A stretch of DNA of 64,000 nucleotides, from positions 128,105-192,104 of the forward strand of contig JH720299.1 in assembly GCA_000231825.2 (NCBI GenBank). Direction: 5' to 3'. Every line of letters begins with the position of its first letter. Within the stretch, counting starts at the first letter, position 1. The stretch is from Tetrahymena elliotti 4EA (taxonomy: Eukaryota; Ciliophora; Oligohymenophorea; Hymenostomatida; Tetrahymenidae). The notes under the pieces are model-generated. The model was not told the origin of the DNA, made no database searches, and saw only the letters and a list, made by a program, of their open reading frames with translations. Shown one piece after another: positions 13,229-25,816 of the stretch. The position numbers and the translations under genes were made by a program.

Positions 13229-13702
13229 TCATTTGTCTTTGTTTTTTTTGTAGAGTTTCATTGAGTTGATTAGTTTAGGGATCGAAAAGCATCTTCTAAA
13301 GAAATGAACAACAACTGCATTGCTTAATGCTTCTTTTTGATTTCTCTAGTAGATGATGTCTGAAGAATAGTATGACAGGTAGTATTAAAAGTGTTTTTGA
13401 AAGCGCTAGCTCTTGTAAATCGATAAGAAAGTTCTCTGATTGAATTTTTTGTCTTTCATGAATGAAATAAATTCTTTTCTGATTTAAGATATTTTTTTTG
13501 TCTTTGAATTTGAATTGAGAGATTCAATTACAATTTAATCTCCATTTTGGAGCATGAAATCATTAAAATGGCTAAGAACGAGTTTGATGGAGTTTGATTT
13601 GAGAGATTTTTGGTATCTATCTAAAATTTCTTCGCATGTTAGCCCATCTAAGAGACTTTCATCATAAGCAAATATTTGTTCAGTTGTTTCTTCAATATCC
13701 AT
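13229..13702 (-). CDS. Orphan family protein, paralogue B (157 aa)
   Basis: A single minus-strand exon runs from the ATG at 13702 (MDIEETTEQ...) to TGA 13229-13231. It is the paralogue of the 8003-8497 protein and shows the same sequence blocks in the same order: EEILDRYQKSLKSNSIK, HFNDFMLQNGDQIVIESL, ISQIRKEFISFM, TFLSIYKS, YYLSYYSSDII, FFRRCF and a KLYKKN end. In paralogue A the ORF begins 15 codons earlier. Here the matching upstream stretch still encodes NLEIL in frame, but its ATG is gone, so translation should start at MDIEE. The function is unknown. Family members beyond this window seem likely, because such tandem families are common in Tetrahymena. Confidence 0.8.
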
Positions 13703-14491
13703 CTCTTTTGATTTTAATATTTCAAGATTAAGGCGATATTACTTTTAATGTTTGTAAAATTTATTTAAAGTTAATTATTATCAATTAGCAAACAATTTTC
13801 TTCTTTTTATAACAAATTTGCATTTTACTTTTAAAAGAGCCACCAAAATAAGCAACTAAAGCTGGCTTAAGAAATTTAAATAAATTTTATTATTGTAATT
13901 GTATAATCAACAACAAAATTGAAGTTTTGTATAAACAATCCCTCTCAGAAATTTAAATAACAGAGAGCATAGACTATAGCTTGGAAGTACTAAAATAACT
14001 TAAATTATAATTTTATTTATAATTATTATTATTATTTCTTTTGACTGGCTCATATTTTTAAAACCTATCAAAATCTGAATCTATGAGTAGTAACAGTTAA
14101 TTATTCAATTAGAAAATATCTCAAATGAATAAATATTCAATCATAAATATTTGATTTAACCGAAAATGTGTTTAAGCATCTGTTAAATTGCATACTATGA
14201 TTATTTCAAACCTTATCTAATTATCTTATAAAATAACAGAAAAAGTGTTTTTGTTACATATTTAAAGTTTGAATATTTAAAAAATAAAGAATGTAAATTC
14301 AACAAAGCTGAAATCAAAGTTTAAATCACAAAATGAAAGAACTTTATTATGGTTCAGTTGAATTATTTTTGCTTAATATTATGCTTTGAAATTGAAATTA
14401 TAATGTATTTATTATGTACATTAATATAGATAGGATTGAATATAAATGAGTAAATAAATAAGAGTTTATTTAAAATTTTTTTTATAACTTT
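13703..14491. other. Intergenic, no gene seen
   Basis: The 790 nt between the 5' end of orphan paralogue B and the 3' end of the sorting nexin gene contain the probable promoter of paralogue B. There is no distinct motif beyond A/T-rich sequence. Confidence 0.5.
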
Positions 14492-17400
14492 TCAATAAAA
14501 TTTAGGAGGGAAAATATGCTTAAGAATCTCTTATTTTTCGTTTGCGTGTGATGATGATTTTTAGCTGCTATTGTGTATTCCTAGTTCTGATGCATCTTCA
14601 ACTTTGTATTATGTTTGAATTTCTTTCCAAAGATTAGTAATCTATTGATTAAGTGTAAGAAATTTTATTAAATTGAAAAAATAATAAGCTTCTTTCAAAA
14701 ATTTAAAAGAGGCTGAGTTGATTAAATTTGAGAAATTATAAGGAGAAACTTATTTGTCTGTTTTTTTAATATCTTAATTGTTTAGTGCTTTCACAAAAGA
14801 AAAATGATAAACAGTTCTCATTACTTTCAAGAAAGAAATGAAGTTAAATGTTCATTAAATACTTGAAAATATTCTATACTAAATCAGTTTTGATTTAAAA
14901 ATAAAAATCCTTTGTGAGTTTTAAAAATTTTATTAGGTAACCGAGCTGGTTTAAAAATAAACCATTAAGGAATTTTTAAATTAAATAAAAGAACCACTTG
15001 AAATGGCCAAAGAACACTTTAAAATAAGTCCTCGACACAAAAAGAAATAAAAAAACATCTCAAAAAAAATATTTACCTCTTCTATATTTTTAAGCTGCTG
15101 CTAACTGAACTATTGAAAGAATTTTGAGTAGTCGTTAGCCTTTTTTTAATATCCTTTGCTCAGATTTTAATAAATTGACTCACAATAAAATGCAAACGAA
15201 TCTTTGAGATGATTTTCATAAATTGTTTCCTATTTATTACAAATATATTAATAAACTTAGTGTTTGATTGTTTTAAATGGTTAATACCTTCGTGCACATA
15301 ATCTTGAAAGCTAATTGTTTGTTACTGATGATATTATCAGGCTAGAAATGAATGTTTTGACCTATTTCCCATTTTGATATATCTCCTAAATTATAAAAAT
15401 AAGAATAGTTAAGCTATTTTTGGGTCAAGTTATAAATTAGTGTTGCTATTTTAGAGCAAATTTAGTTTTTTTTAAATTAATAAGCTGATTAATTACCAAG
15501 AGAAAAAAGCTTTTCCTTTTTCGCATTTAGTCTTTGCTTATATTTGAAGTATGAATTTTCTTCTTCATTTAATTGCTTTAAACTGTGCTTATATTGCTCC
15601 ATTTCTTTCTCCCCATATTTGAACAAGAAGCACATATTTTCATGCACCTATTTCACTTGACTCTGCATCAAATTTCCCCAAGTCATCATGAGATTATTTA
15701 AGTTTACATAGCAGTCCTTTAGCTTCTGATTTTCTTACTTATTTAAAATAGAAAGTGTAAACAATTATTTTTGATTTTTTAACAAAGTTGAATGAATAAA
15801 AAAACAAAATTATTTAGAATTCCAAAAAATAGAAGACCAATTAATCCTTCAAAATGAAAATAAATTTGTTTACCTTCTTTTCAATGATTTTATTATCAAA
15901 GTCATTAAAATGAGAGAATAATTGATGAAACAATTCTCCTAGACTAAACATTGTTTCTGAAGTTTTTTCAAAGTCTTGTTTAAGAGTTCTGCACAAGTTT
16001 TTAATCCTTTTTGTTAATGAAAAGAACTGTTAATTTCTATTTTTTAATTGACTTCAATTAATTAAATCAGCTTAATGAATATAAAGAATTCAACAGTTAT
16101 TTTGTAAGAATCTCTAGAAAACTAGCTAGTAATTCTATTTAACACAAATAAGTAGAAAAAATGCTTGCTATTTTAATTACTGTCATAGTGCGATATCAAA
16201 AAAGAAAACTTTTTTGGTGTTATTTTTAAAAAATAGGCTGGCAGTTCTTTTTAGATTGATTTATTTAAATTAATTATAATAGTAACAAACAACTTATCTC
16301 ATCTTTTTTATCAACAATTTTTTGAAAACTCCAAAAGATATTGTTTGCTTACTGAATTTAAATCAGATCAAAAACTGTTCTGATTTGATTTGAAATTAAA
16401 TAAAAAAATAAATTCAATTTTACTTTGTGTAAATTGAGCTTGCATTATCAACAAATTTTGTAGATTCTTCTGCAAACAAGTAATTGGAATTAGTTAGCTA
16501 GACCTTTATTTTACCCTCCATATTACTATGAGTTTTGAAGCTTCTTTATATTTACACTTTTTCTGCTTCTTTGAATTTCTTTTACAATTTATCAGGATTT
16601 CTTTCACTTAAAAAGGAAATCATATATTCATTAGCCCATATTTCATCATCCCTGTTCAAGTCTTCTAAAAACATCTATAAATATCTCATTTATTTTTCAA
16701 TGCCATATCTGTCACTGCTAATATTTCTCTTATTCTTTAAAGGTGGAAGCTTTTATTTAAAAAAAACAATTAGATTTCTAATAAATATTTAAACAAAAAG
16801 AATACTATTTTTCCAGGATATATTCTCTATAAAATCTCTCTAATAATATTGAAGTCACTATTTTTTCTTCTCACTTCCCAATTATGAGGCTTAACAATAA
16901 TTTTGTATGTCAAATAGCCAGCAGTAAATCCAAATAGTCCTCCTTAAACTTTTTCAGGCCTAAACAGAAAGAAATAATCAGATAAATTTATGATTTTATT
17001 TTAAAATTACTCACAAACTTCTATCATAACTTTGCTATAAAAATTAATCATGGGAATCTCTTTTAAGCAATCAATTTCTCTAAAATAAGAAGGTTCACTT
17101 AATCCATATTTAGACTAATTAATATTAAAATGAATAATTTAATTTAATTCTAGTTTTCTATTTTAATTATAAAGAAATCTAAAAAAAAATCTATCTATTA
17201 CTATAAAAACCATTTGATTTTCATCTTTAGGAGCTACTACTATCTCAGATTAGCTATTTGTTTCACTTTTAACACCATCTTTATCTTTTATTTAATATTA
17301 ACATCAAATATATTCCTTTATTTGCAAGTTTTTATTTAATTACTCTTGCCTTCTTGCTTTTCTTCTTTTTAATGATTCTACTCTTATTTCTCATCTTTAA

Positions 17401-17914
17401 TCCCTAATGTGTTTTCTCTAAATTTTCTTGTATATTTTTATTCATAGTGAGAGCTATCAAAAGGGTCAACTGATTTATTTTCTGTTGAAATATTTCCATT
17501 CTAATTTTCACTCTCTTGATGACCATTGTAGTCGTTTTAATACTAAACACTTGATATTTGAGTTTGCCTGTGGTTCTATTTATATTTCTGTACAATCTAT
17601 TTATTATTTTTATTGATTTTTAGAATTTCAATTTAATTTCCATTTTATTTTATCTAAAAAAATCTATTTTACCCTTTAAAGCTCTGTAAATGTTGAAAAT
17701 TCTATGTTGATTCCTTTTTATTAAAATAAGCAAATCATTATTTTAGTTTTGTGTAATTTTTTTTGATGATAGCTTAATTTCTAAATTATTATTATTGCAT
17801 ACCATGTTTGCTTTCTTTATTTATAAAAGCTGCGAAATCATCTGAATCGTAATGCTACATAACTATTTCATCATATAAGAACTACTATTTAGCATCTAAA
17901 GTTAAGTCTGACAT
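14492..17914 (-). CDS. PX-BAR sorting nexin
   Basis: A multi-exon minus-strand gene runs from the ATG at 17914 (MSDLTLDAKQQFLYDE) to TGA 14492-14494. After a low-complexity Gln/Asn/Lys-rich N-terminal part comes a PX domain at about 17000-16540. It shows PEKVQGGLFGFTAGYLTYKI, the phosphoinositide-binding signature WEVRRKNSDF, a YPGK-ILPPLK stretch joined across an intron, and RYLQMFLEDLNRDDEIW. Downstream exons encode a long helical region typical of a SNX-BAR dimer domain (LTKRIKNLCRTLKQDFEKTSETMFSLGELF; later LKDCYVNLNNLMMTWGNLMQ and YKHSLKQLNEEENSYFKYKQRL), ending with LNQQITNLWKEIQTQY and a Ser/His-rich tail. SNX-BAR proteins bind PI3P-rich endosomes and bend membrane into sorting tubules. 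The exact subfamily (SNX1/2/Vps5 or SNX4/7/30 type) cannot be decided by eye. Splice sites in the N-terminal low-complexity part and around 16300-16450 are unsure. Confidence 0.88.
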
Positions 17915-18792
17915 CTTTATTTATTATTTGCTTTATTATATCTTGAATGCGTTTTATGCTTAATTCTATCTAATTTTATATTGGTTGAAGTTATTGATTT
18001 ATTTTTTTTACAAAACTATATTTTTACTATTAATTGAATATTTTTCTTGAAGAATAGCAATCAACTAGAGTGGTGGAATCTATCATCTAAATTTATTTGA
18101 AATTTTTATAATTCAGAATTTAAAATACTTCAAGTAACTTTTTTACTTATATTATTAACTAAATTATTTATCTAAATCCTATCTGCTAGTTTTAAAATAT
18201 TAATTTTTTTATATTTTTGAAATAGATTTACAAGCAACAAAGCAATAGAAAGTAGATTTGCAAATAAACATTTTTATCTATTTCTTATTTAGAAACACTT
18301 TCAAGAGGACTTTTAGACGAATATTAAATAGAATTTATTAATTAATTTTTTAATCAATTTATTAAAAGAAAAATTTAAAAAATTAATCTGAAAATTCAAA
18401 ACAAATTTTTAAAAGAAAATAAATAAATTGCGAAATGAAGATTTTATTCTAAAAAGTGCTTGCACTAAAATTATTTGTTGGTTTGCCTTTAAAAAAAATA
18501 ATCATTCCTTCTTTTATTCCTAAATATTCTATTTTTTTAAATGGCGTAATTTACTAAAGTAATAAATGAAATTTAATAGTCTTTGAAAAATAACCTGTTG
18601 GTTTAATGCATACATACACATGCATGTCATTCTTAGTTGACTTAAATTTTAAGTTGATGATGCATTAACCTTTTTATAATTTAATAATTTTGTTAATAGT
18701 ATTACATCATATATAATTAAAAAAATTAAGGATATATTATTAAGAAAAAAAACAAATAAAGGAATAGTATAAAATTAGTAAAATATAATAAA
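17915..18792. promoter_or_regulatory. Divergent intergenic region, SNX / PEX19
   Basis: This 878-nt A/T-rich region separates the divergently transcribed sorting nexin and PEX19 genes, so it must contain both 5' flanks. The only distinct element is a 10-nt palindrome, ACATGCATGT, at 18618-18627, in an otherwise G/C-poor stretch about 165 nt upstream of the PEX19 ATG. No defined promoter motif can be assigned. Confidence 0.4.
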
Positions 18793-19695
18793 ATGAGTGA
18801 TAAAAAGGAAGAGATTAAGGAAGTCTAAACCAATGCCACCACTGAAACAACTGAAAAGAAAGAAGCAAACTTAGATGATTTAGATGCTGCTTTAGATGAT
18901 GATGGTAGTGAGATGAATATTACCCGTGATGAAGCAAGTTAACAAGGTAAATAATTCTTAAGATAATTTTAGCAAATCTAACTAAAAAATGTTAAAAATA
19001 TAGGTGATGATGACATAGATCCTAATATGAAGCAAGAATATGAATAGTTTATGAAGCAAATGGGAGAAGATGGTGGATAAGGAATGCAATTTATGAATCA
19101 AATGTTAGGATAAATGTTTTAGGGAATGAATTTGAATATGCCAGGTGAAGGTCAATAACAATAGCCAGGAAATACATAAGGTTAGTAAGGAAATCCATTT
19201 TAAGGTGGTTAAATGCCCGATTTTAATGCATTCTAGAATTAATTTGGAGATATGTTTAAGAATTTTGAAGATAATCCTGAATATGATGCGCTTGCAAATC
19301 ATTTGCTCTAAGAATTTATGGATAAGGATATTTTGGAAGAGCCCTTAGTTGATTCTTAAAAGAAGTACAAAGAATATTTAGAATAAAACAAAGATAAGCT
19401 TACCCCTGAAGACACAGAAAGATACAAAAAGCAATAAAAATGTATTGACGAGATCTTGGAAATAGTATAACACGAACCAAATAATAAAGATAAAATGATA
19501 GCTAAGTTCGAAGAAATGTAAGAATATGGTTAACCTCCTGAGCCTTTAGTTAATGCTTTCGGAGGAGAATCTCCTTTTGCAGCTTTCACATAGCCTTAAG
19601 CTTAACAATAATAACAACAACAACAACAATAACCTGGCTTCTAGGGAATGCCTAATATGATGGGTGGAGATCCATAAGATTGCAATATTTTTTGA
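18793..19695 (+). CDS. Peroxisomal biogenesis factor 19 (PEX19)
   Basis: There are two exons, with a 57-nt intron at 18947-19003 (GTAAAT...ATATAG), giving 281 residues from the ATG at 18793 to TGA 19693-19695. PEX19 is the cytosolic chaperone and import receptor for peroxisomal membrane proteins and docks on PEX3. The sequence shows an acidic N-terminus with LDDLDAALDDD, the usual PEX3-binding type of motif. A Gly/Gln/Met-rich middle follows, then a helical C-terminal domain (FEDNPEYDALANHLLQEF, DKDILEEPLVDSQKKY, YLEQNKDKLTPEDTERYKKQ, KMIAKFEEMQEYGQPP), matching the PEX19 core from the LL...EFM-K-IL-EPL block to the PP turn. A poly-Gln run from CAA repeats (near 19606) precedes the tail. The protein ends in CNIF, a CaaX prenylation box, as expected for PEX19. 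The 3' end converges with the ITFG1-like gene. Confidence 0.95.
19606..19632 (+). repeat. CAA/TAA repeat coding poly-Gln
   Basis: Short run of CAA with interspersed TAA codons inside PEX19. It reads as uninterrupted glutamine only if TAA is a Gln codon, so it is direct evidence for the ciliate code. Confidence 0.8.
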
Positions 19696-20410
19696 AATAA
19701 AATCTATTTATTATTTTAATGTTTAATTGTAAAACTAAAATATTAGATTATATATAAGTTAATAAATATGTGCTCATTCATTAAAAATTATTTTATTCTA
19801 TCTTAAAATAGTAAATAATTCAATATAACCCTGTTAATTTCTTTCTGTTAAAAGTAATTTCAAAAATAACCAAAAATGAAATATTTTGAATGAGTGAAAT
19901 AATCAATCCTCAATTAATATAAATAATTCAATATTTTATTAAAATATACAAAAATATTAATGGAGAAAGTGCTACGATGACAAAGATAGTCGTAATATTA
20001 ACTCAAATATAATTATATTTAAAATGAAATTAAAATTTTCCACAAAATATTTTAAAATCTAATAATAAATAAAACTAAATTAGTGAATTAATGATAATAA
20101 ATTGCAAAGAAATAACTCTTTATGAAGAAATTAAAAATTTTCCTTTCATTGAATGTAATTTAATAGTTTTTGAATAAAAATATATTAGGTAATGTATGAA
20201 TTTTAGAGTTGAAAACAACTTGAATGAATGTACAGATAAAATAATTTACAAGTGAAGAAAATATAAAAATACATACATAATGATTGATTGATTGTTAAGT
20301 TAATAAATTTGGAAAGAAATTAATTATTAAGAATTTAAAATAAGATTAATTTAGACTGAATTAATCTTATTTTAAATTTAAAAAGAAGAAGTAGATTAAC
20401 ATTCTGCTTC
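19696..20410. other. Convergent intergenic region, PEX19 / ITFG1-like
   Basis: 715 nt between two converging 3' ends. It is A/T-rich, with no gene. Its main structure is the long inverted repeat at 20332-20378, annotated separately. Both 3' UTRs and polyadenylation regions must lie here. Confidence 0.55.
20332..20378. repeat. Perfect 20-nt inverted repeat between converging genes
   Basis: The arms 20332-20351 and 20359-20378 are exact reverse complements (AATTTAAAATAAGATTAATT on the left) around a 7-nt loop, TAGACTG. The element sits 32 nt beyond the stop codon of the minus-strand ITFG1-like gene, within its probable 3' UTR, and about 640 nt past PEX19. In RNA it would form a 20-bp hairpin from either strand. 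It could be a 3'-end signal, a remnant of a small mobile element, or a slippage product. The match is sequence-evident; the role is inference. Confidence 0.8.
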
Positions 20411-23166
20411 TCATCTGATCATCTTTAAGAATTCTTCTTGGTTTTGATTATCTTGATTGATTTCTTGACGACGATAGTAAATAATAATAGATCCCAAAAT
20501 AGCTAATATTATTATAGTTACTATAATAACAATAATTAAAGCATCATTAGGCTAGACGAAGATACTAATTTCCCATCTATTTATTTAATTTAAAATATAT
20601 TTAATCAAAAGTTTTCTTAAAATAAATCTTTTTTTTTACTTGGAAGGATCCAAAGTGTAGGGGAAAATAATCAATTAAGAGTTAGGAATAATGGGTGTCC
20701 AATATCTTGAAGAACTATCAGCCTTTTGGTTTATATATAATAAAATTAATATCTTTTTTCATAAAATAGTTTATTAATTTACATCTGGTTAAGGAAGACC
20801 AACAGTAAAGTTTTCAATATAGTTGTTGGTTCTTGCTAAACCTAGAATTACAAAAGGAAGTTACAAAGCACCACTGGCAGATTGTATGAGTTAAACACCT
20901 ATAAATTTATTTAATATATCTTATTTTGAGTTTTTTAAAATATTTGATTACCTGTAGCAGTTTTGAATTAAGTATCTAAAGTAGTAACTTTACATTAATA
21001 GGTAGTACCATAATAAACACTGCTCTAACAACTAGAAGTAGTGCATTATCCATTCAAACCTTTTATTTTATAAGAATAAATAAATAAATAAGTTTAAATT
21101 CTATCAAATAAAAAATATACCTAAAGCCTTTAAGAAGAAAGCATCGTTTTGAATGTAATTGTAGAAACATCTAATACTGTAAATACCATTTTCGAATGTG
21201 TTAATCATAAAATCTAATTTTCCATCTTCGTTGATATCAAAGAAGGCAATATTTATGGCTTAAGTTTTGTATAAAGAATTGTAATCAGAGTTAGTTGATA
21301 ACACGAATTATCTTTTGTTTGAGACACTTAAATTATCACAGTCCTTACCACTACAGTCAGAGTTAGATAAAACGATAGGTTATCCATAATTTTATCCTGG
21401 AGTGTTAGCTGTTAATATAATATCAGGTTATCCATCCCAATCAATATCTCCCATTCTAATTTAAATAGGTAAGTATCCTTTAGCATTTGAATAGAGATCA
21501 ATAGTTTCATCTTGATATTGAACATACTATTTTTTTATATTTAAATGATTTAATTTAATTTTTGTAAATTGTTTTATTTACTGAACTAGGAGAAGAAATC
21601 AATTCATAAGGATATTGCTTAAATTTAGAACATAAACTAGAAGCAGAAACTTTAAACTTATTGTACATAATAACAATTCTGTAAGCACCATTATCTTAAA
21701 CAAGAGAAATCATATCAACACTTCCATCAAAATCTTTTGTTTAAATTTATAACTTAGAATGATATAAATTAGTAAGAAAAATAAGGAATACTGATATCTG
21801 AGAAAGTAAAAGAGATAATTTGTGTTCCTGCTCTATTCATTTGTTAGATAGCAACCAAACAGAATTTATCGTTATCATCCTTAGCCCAAAATTCAATTCC
21901 TTATGGTGTTTAAATGACTAAATCTGCTCTACAGTCACCATTGAAATCAACGACAGCACTAAAGTGAGCCATAGAGAAATCGCTTTGGTTAGGATAATCT
22001 TGGCAAGTATCATCTTTGGAATATAAATCACTGAATGGAACATTAAGTCTAAAATTATATTTTATGTTTGTTTAGATATTATTTTAAAATCTAATTTTAC
22101 ATCTAATCAGGTAAGAATTCAAAGATTTATCTTTATTATTTAGCAGAATCGTACATCATGAGTTAGAAAAAGTGTCTACCTGTAAAATCACCAGCCATAG
22201 GCTAAGTCTTGATTATAAGTGATTGGAAATTAGCAGAATAATCTAAGCTTTCAAAAGGACAACCTGAGATAATGCAGTTATTTTATTTAAAGAAGTCTAA
22301 GCAGAACTATCCACTTATTTATTTAGTTACAACAACCATATCAAGTTAACCATCATAATTGATATCACCTGTTAATTTATAAAGTAGACAAAAATAAGAT
22401 CATCAACTGTTCAAAATATTCTACTAATTGTATTTGAAATATTTATAATTTACCTGGAATAACATTAACTACAATACCCTTACAAGTAAGAACTGGAAGA
22501 CTATACTCAACAAAGTTACCTATTTTGTATTAAAATTTAATTATCCTTACAAAATAAATAGTTCAGATCAATAAACAAATAATCTTCATCTTTTTAAAAA
22601 TTTAAAAAAATTTAATTTACCACTTGAGCTTGACCATAAATTAACATATACTGTTTGACCTAAACCATTATTTGCTGGAGCAGAAACTGTGATCATATCA
22701 GTGCTTAATTTTTTTTATAAATTGGTTTTAATTCAATCTTGAATTGTGATAGGCAAATAAAAAATATCTATGCTGAATGAATGAACAGTGCTAATATTTT
22801 GAAAATAGAAAAAGCTAAAAATTTGTGTAAATTATTACTGTTTATCACCATTATAATCTCCATATGCCATAAGTATTCTATTGTTAAAATAATCTCCTAT
22901 ATCGATTTCATATACGCCTAACAATATTAAAACAAATGATTAAACTATAATTCTATTCAGTGTTCATTGAATATTTATTTTGGCATTTAGTCTATCTATG
23001 TAAATGTATTTTTATTCTGAAATTATAAAAATATTATACCACTGGGAATAGAATTAAATTTAAAGAGGCTGCTCTTAAAGTCATTCGCACTTTTTAAAGC
23101 TGATACCCCAGAAACTATAAAAGTTATTGCTAAAGCAAAGATGAGAGCTTGATGAATTTTGATCAT
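20411..23166 (-). CDS. ITFG1/TIP-like FG-GAP membrane protein
   Basis: A multi-exon minus-strand gene (about ten short introns) runs from the ATG at 23166 to TGA 20411-20413. It begins with a signal peptide (MIKIHQALIFALAITFIVSG). The lumenal/extracellular part contains repeated FG-GAP, integrin-beta-propeller-type calcium loops: DYNGDK near 22865, DINYDGQLDMV near 22340, and further D-x-D/N-x-D-G loops at about 21215, 21430, 21720 and 21930. Near the C-terminus is one transmembrane helix (DALIIVIVTIIILAILGSI) with a short basic then acidic cytosolic tail (YYRRQEINQDNQNQEEFLK). This order is that of T-cell immunomodulatory protein/ITFG1 (linkin), a type I membrane protein implicated in cell adhesion in animals. 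What a ciliate uses it for is unknown. Individual splice sites are approximate; the family call rests on the repeats plus topology. Confidence 0.85.
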
Positions 23167-25816
23167 TAATTGATTTTTTGTTTAATACCTTTTTTCAAGA
23201 AATAATTAATTGAATTTGTATATTTAATAATTAATTAAAATTGTGAATGAATGAAAAAAGAAATAAATTAATAAATAAATAAATAAATAAACAAGGACTC
23301 TCACTCATCTCAGTTAATTGATAATTCATTAATTTACTAATTCATTAACTATCAAATTAAGATTTTCTTCTTATAATTAACTTCTTTAATTTTTTGAATT
23401 TTCAACTCAAATTATTGTAGGATAGAAAAAGTGAAAAGTTTAATGTAATCACATTCATTGAAATAGATGAACAAATAGATATATCTATCTAATCACTGAT
23501 ACTCATTTCTGGTGTGATCAAAATCAAATTTTTACTAAATTATTTCTTAACAAATAAATAGGATTTTAATAAAATTAAATTTAACAAATAAAATAGAATA
23601 GATTAATTTAATATTTATTTCATACCCTTAACCTAAATACTATCTAATTCAATTATTTATCTTTGTAAGTAACTTCAAAAGCAAAATATAATTCATTCTA
23701 TTTCTTCGAATTTTCAAGCTTAAAAATATTTAATCAATCATAAAACAAAAGAAGTATTTATTCTTTATGTACGTTAGCTTAAATTTTTATTTTTTTTTAC
23801 TATAATTTTGTATTAAAGAAAGTATTGAAAAGGATTATGAAATTATTTAATTTGTTTGCAAATGAAAGTTAAAATATTTAGAATGAAGAAATAATAAATT
23901 TGAAAATATATTTTGTTTATTGGTTACAAAAATAATATTTTCTTTTTGAGACCTTTTAACTTTACAGTTTTGTATTGCTATTTATCGGTTTCGTTATCAA
24001 AAGAGAGATACAGAAATTACTTTTTGAAAAATTTATTATTATTTATGTAAATAATTTTTTTTGTAAATGGATTTATTTTAATTGAAAGTATGTGCTAATA
24101 AAAATTAAAAAAGGTTATTAACAAAGTTATTGCTTTTGTTAATTTTTATTTTTTCTATTTTAAAAATGTTTATTTTTTGCAATTAATGAAAGTAGAAATA
24201 TAAATTGTTAATTTTGCAAAAAATTAGATAGAAATTTGCAAATATTTTCTAGATTTTAATTGGCTTAAGATACAATTTAGATCCATCCTTACTTATATAA
24301 TGAAAATATTGTTAAACAATAAGAATGCGAATACAGTTAAAAAACATAAAATACTAATTGATCAATAATTTATTTTTTCTAATTCGTCTTTAGAAAGGTC
24401 GTATGTTAATGAAAACTTATCTTTTTCAATTAAATCTTGCAAACTATGATAATTTCTTTATACTTATTTTTCCTCATACCCTATTTAATATTGCTAATAA
24501 ATTTATTAATCATTTTTGAATTACTTTTAATTAAATAATTTACTAATCCTGCTATGGCTATTGTGCTATAAAAGTATGTCATAATTAATCTATTTGTTTT
24601 TTAATGCTATTGTATATATTTTTATCATTTAAATTATTTTGTTTAGCTTTATTTTTGTTAATAATTACCTTCTTTGATAAGAATTTTTATTAATGTCTTG
24701 CAGCTGATGAAAAATCTACCATACTATTTCTAAATGAAGTCACAATCTTAATTTAAAAAATAAAAATGGATTGTATATTGTATTTATAAGCTTATATTAA
24801 ATTCTAATTACATTTCCCATTTATAAATTGTTTTCCTATTTCGCTAATGATAAAATGTTTATATTCTTTAGAACGATAAAAAATAGATGTATAATAAATA
24901 CTAGTAATTATTATTCAAATACTCAAATATATCTTTATTTTGTATGTCTTTATGATATTTTTGATGCTTCAAAATTTTTACTTACTAATTAAAAGTAAAT
25001 TATATTAAAGAAAATAAATATAATCTCATGCTGAATAAAATAAGTAATTCCTTGGTAATTTAGGTTTTTTTATAAAAAATTGAATGACATATTTGTATTG
25101 ATTAGTTATTTAATAAATAACTAATTGTATTTGAACATGTATTTTAATACATTTTAAAAATTGTTTTTCTATTTCGTTTAACCTAATGATAAAGTGTCAA
25201 TATTCTATGTGTTTATAAGATTTATAAAACATAGAGGTATAATAAATACTAGTAATTATTATTCACTTTAAAATATGTATGATATGTTTGATGATTCAAA
25301 ATTGTTACTTTCAATGAAAATTTAGATTTATAAAGAAATTTTGAATGAAAATTGTTATTGATTAATACTTTACTTAGATAGATTTCTTGTTTAGAATTAA
25401 AAATACTAAAGATTATCATGCCATCTATCAAAATTATTTATTTTCTATTTCCTTTAGCATAATGATAAAACATTAATATTCTATGTATTTTTTGAATTGA
25501 TAAAAACAGATGTAAAATAAATACAAGTTATTATTACTTAATGACTCAAGAAAATCTTTTTTTTATTTTTTTATTTATTTACTTATGAGATTTTTGATGT
25601 TAAAATTTTTTAGAATTAAATTATGACTTGGTAATATAGATTAGTAAAAAAATGTAGAATGAAATATTTTTATTGATTAATTGTTTTACATAGACTGATA
25701 TCTTTTGTTTTGAATTTAAAATACTTCAGATTTTTTATCAAAATTATTAAGAAAATATTAGATAACAACAAATAATTTAATTATTTTTGAAGATATATTT
25801 TAGAATAAGTAAAATA
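23167..25816. other. Intergenic, with diverged tandem repeats
   Basis: There is no gene in this 2.65 kb. Close to 23264-23291 is an AATA/AAAT simple repeat near the ITFG1-like start. The right half holds three diverged copies of a roughly 300-nt unit, annotated separately. The rest is A/T-rich and featureless. Confidence 0.55.
24830..25745. repeat. Three diverged tandem copies of a ~300-nt unit
   Basis: Copies lie at about 24830-25140, 25145-25432 and 25433-25745. Each starts with a TTGTTTTCCTATTTCG-like sequence, then AATGATAAA(A/G)(T/C), ATATTCT(A/T)T, a GATGTATAATAAATAC-like block, AGTAATTATTATT, later TTTTGATG with CAAAATTTTT-like sequence, and a late TTGATTA block. They match over much of their length but with many substitutions and indels. 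They encode nothing convincing. They stop about 70 nt before the geranylgeranyltransferase start, so they form part of its 5' flank. Origin by old tandem duplication is inferred. Confidence 0.65.

Noticed and set aside
16535..16792. Plus-strand 85-codon ORF with a membrane-like sequence
   Set aside because: Antisense to PX-domain exons of the sorting nexin, where family motifs are clear on the minus strand.
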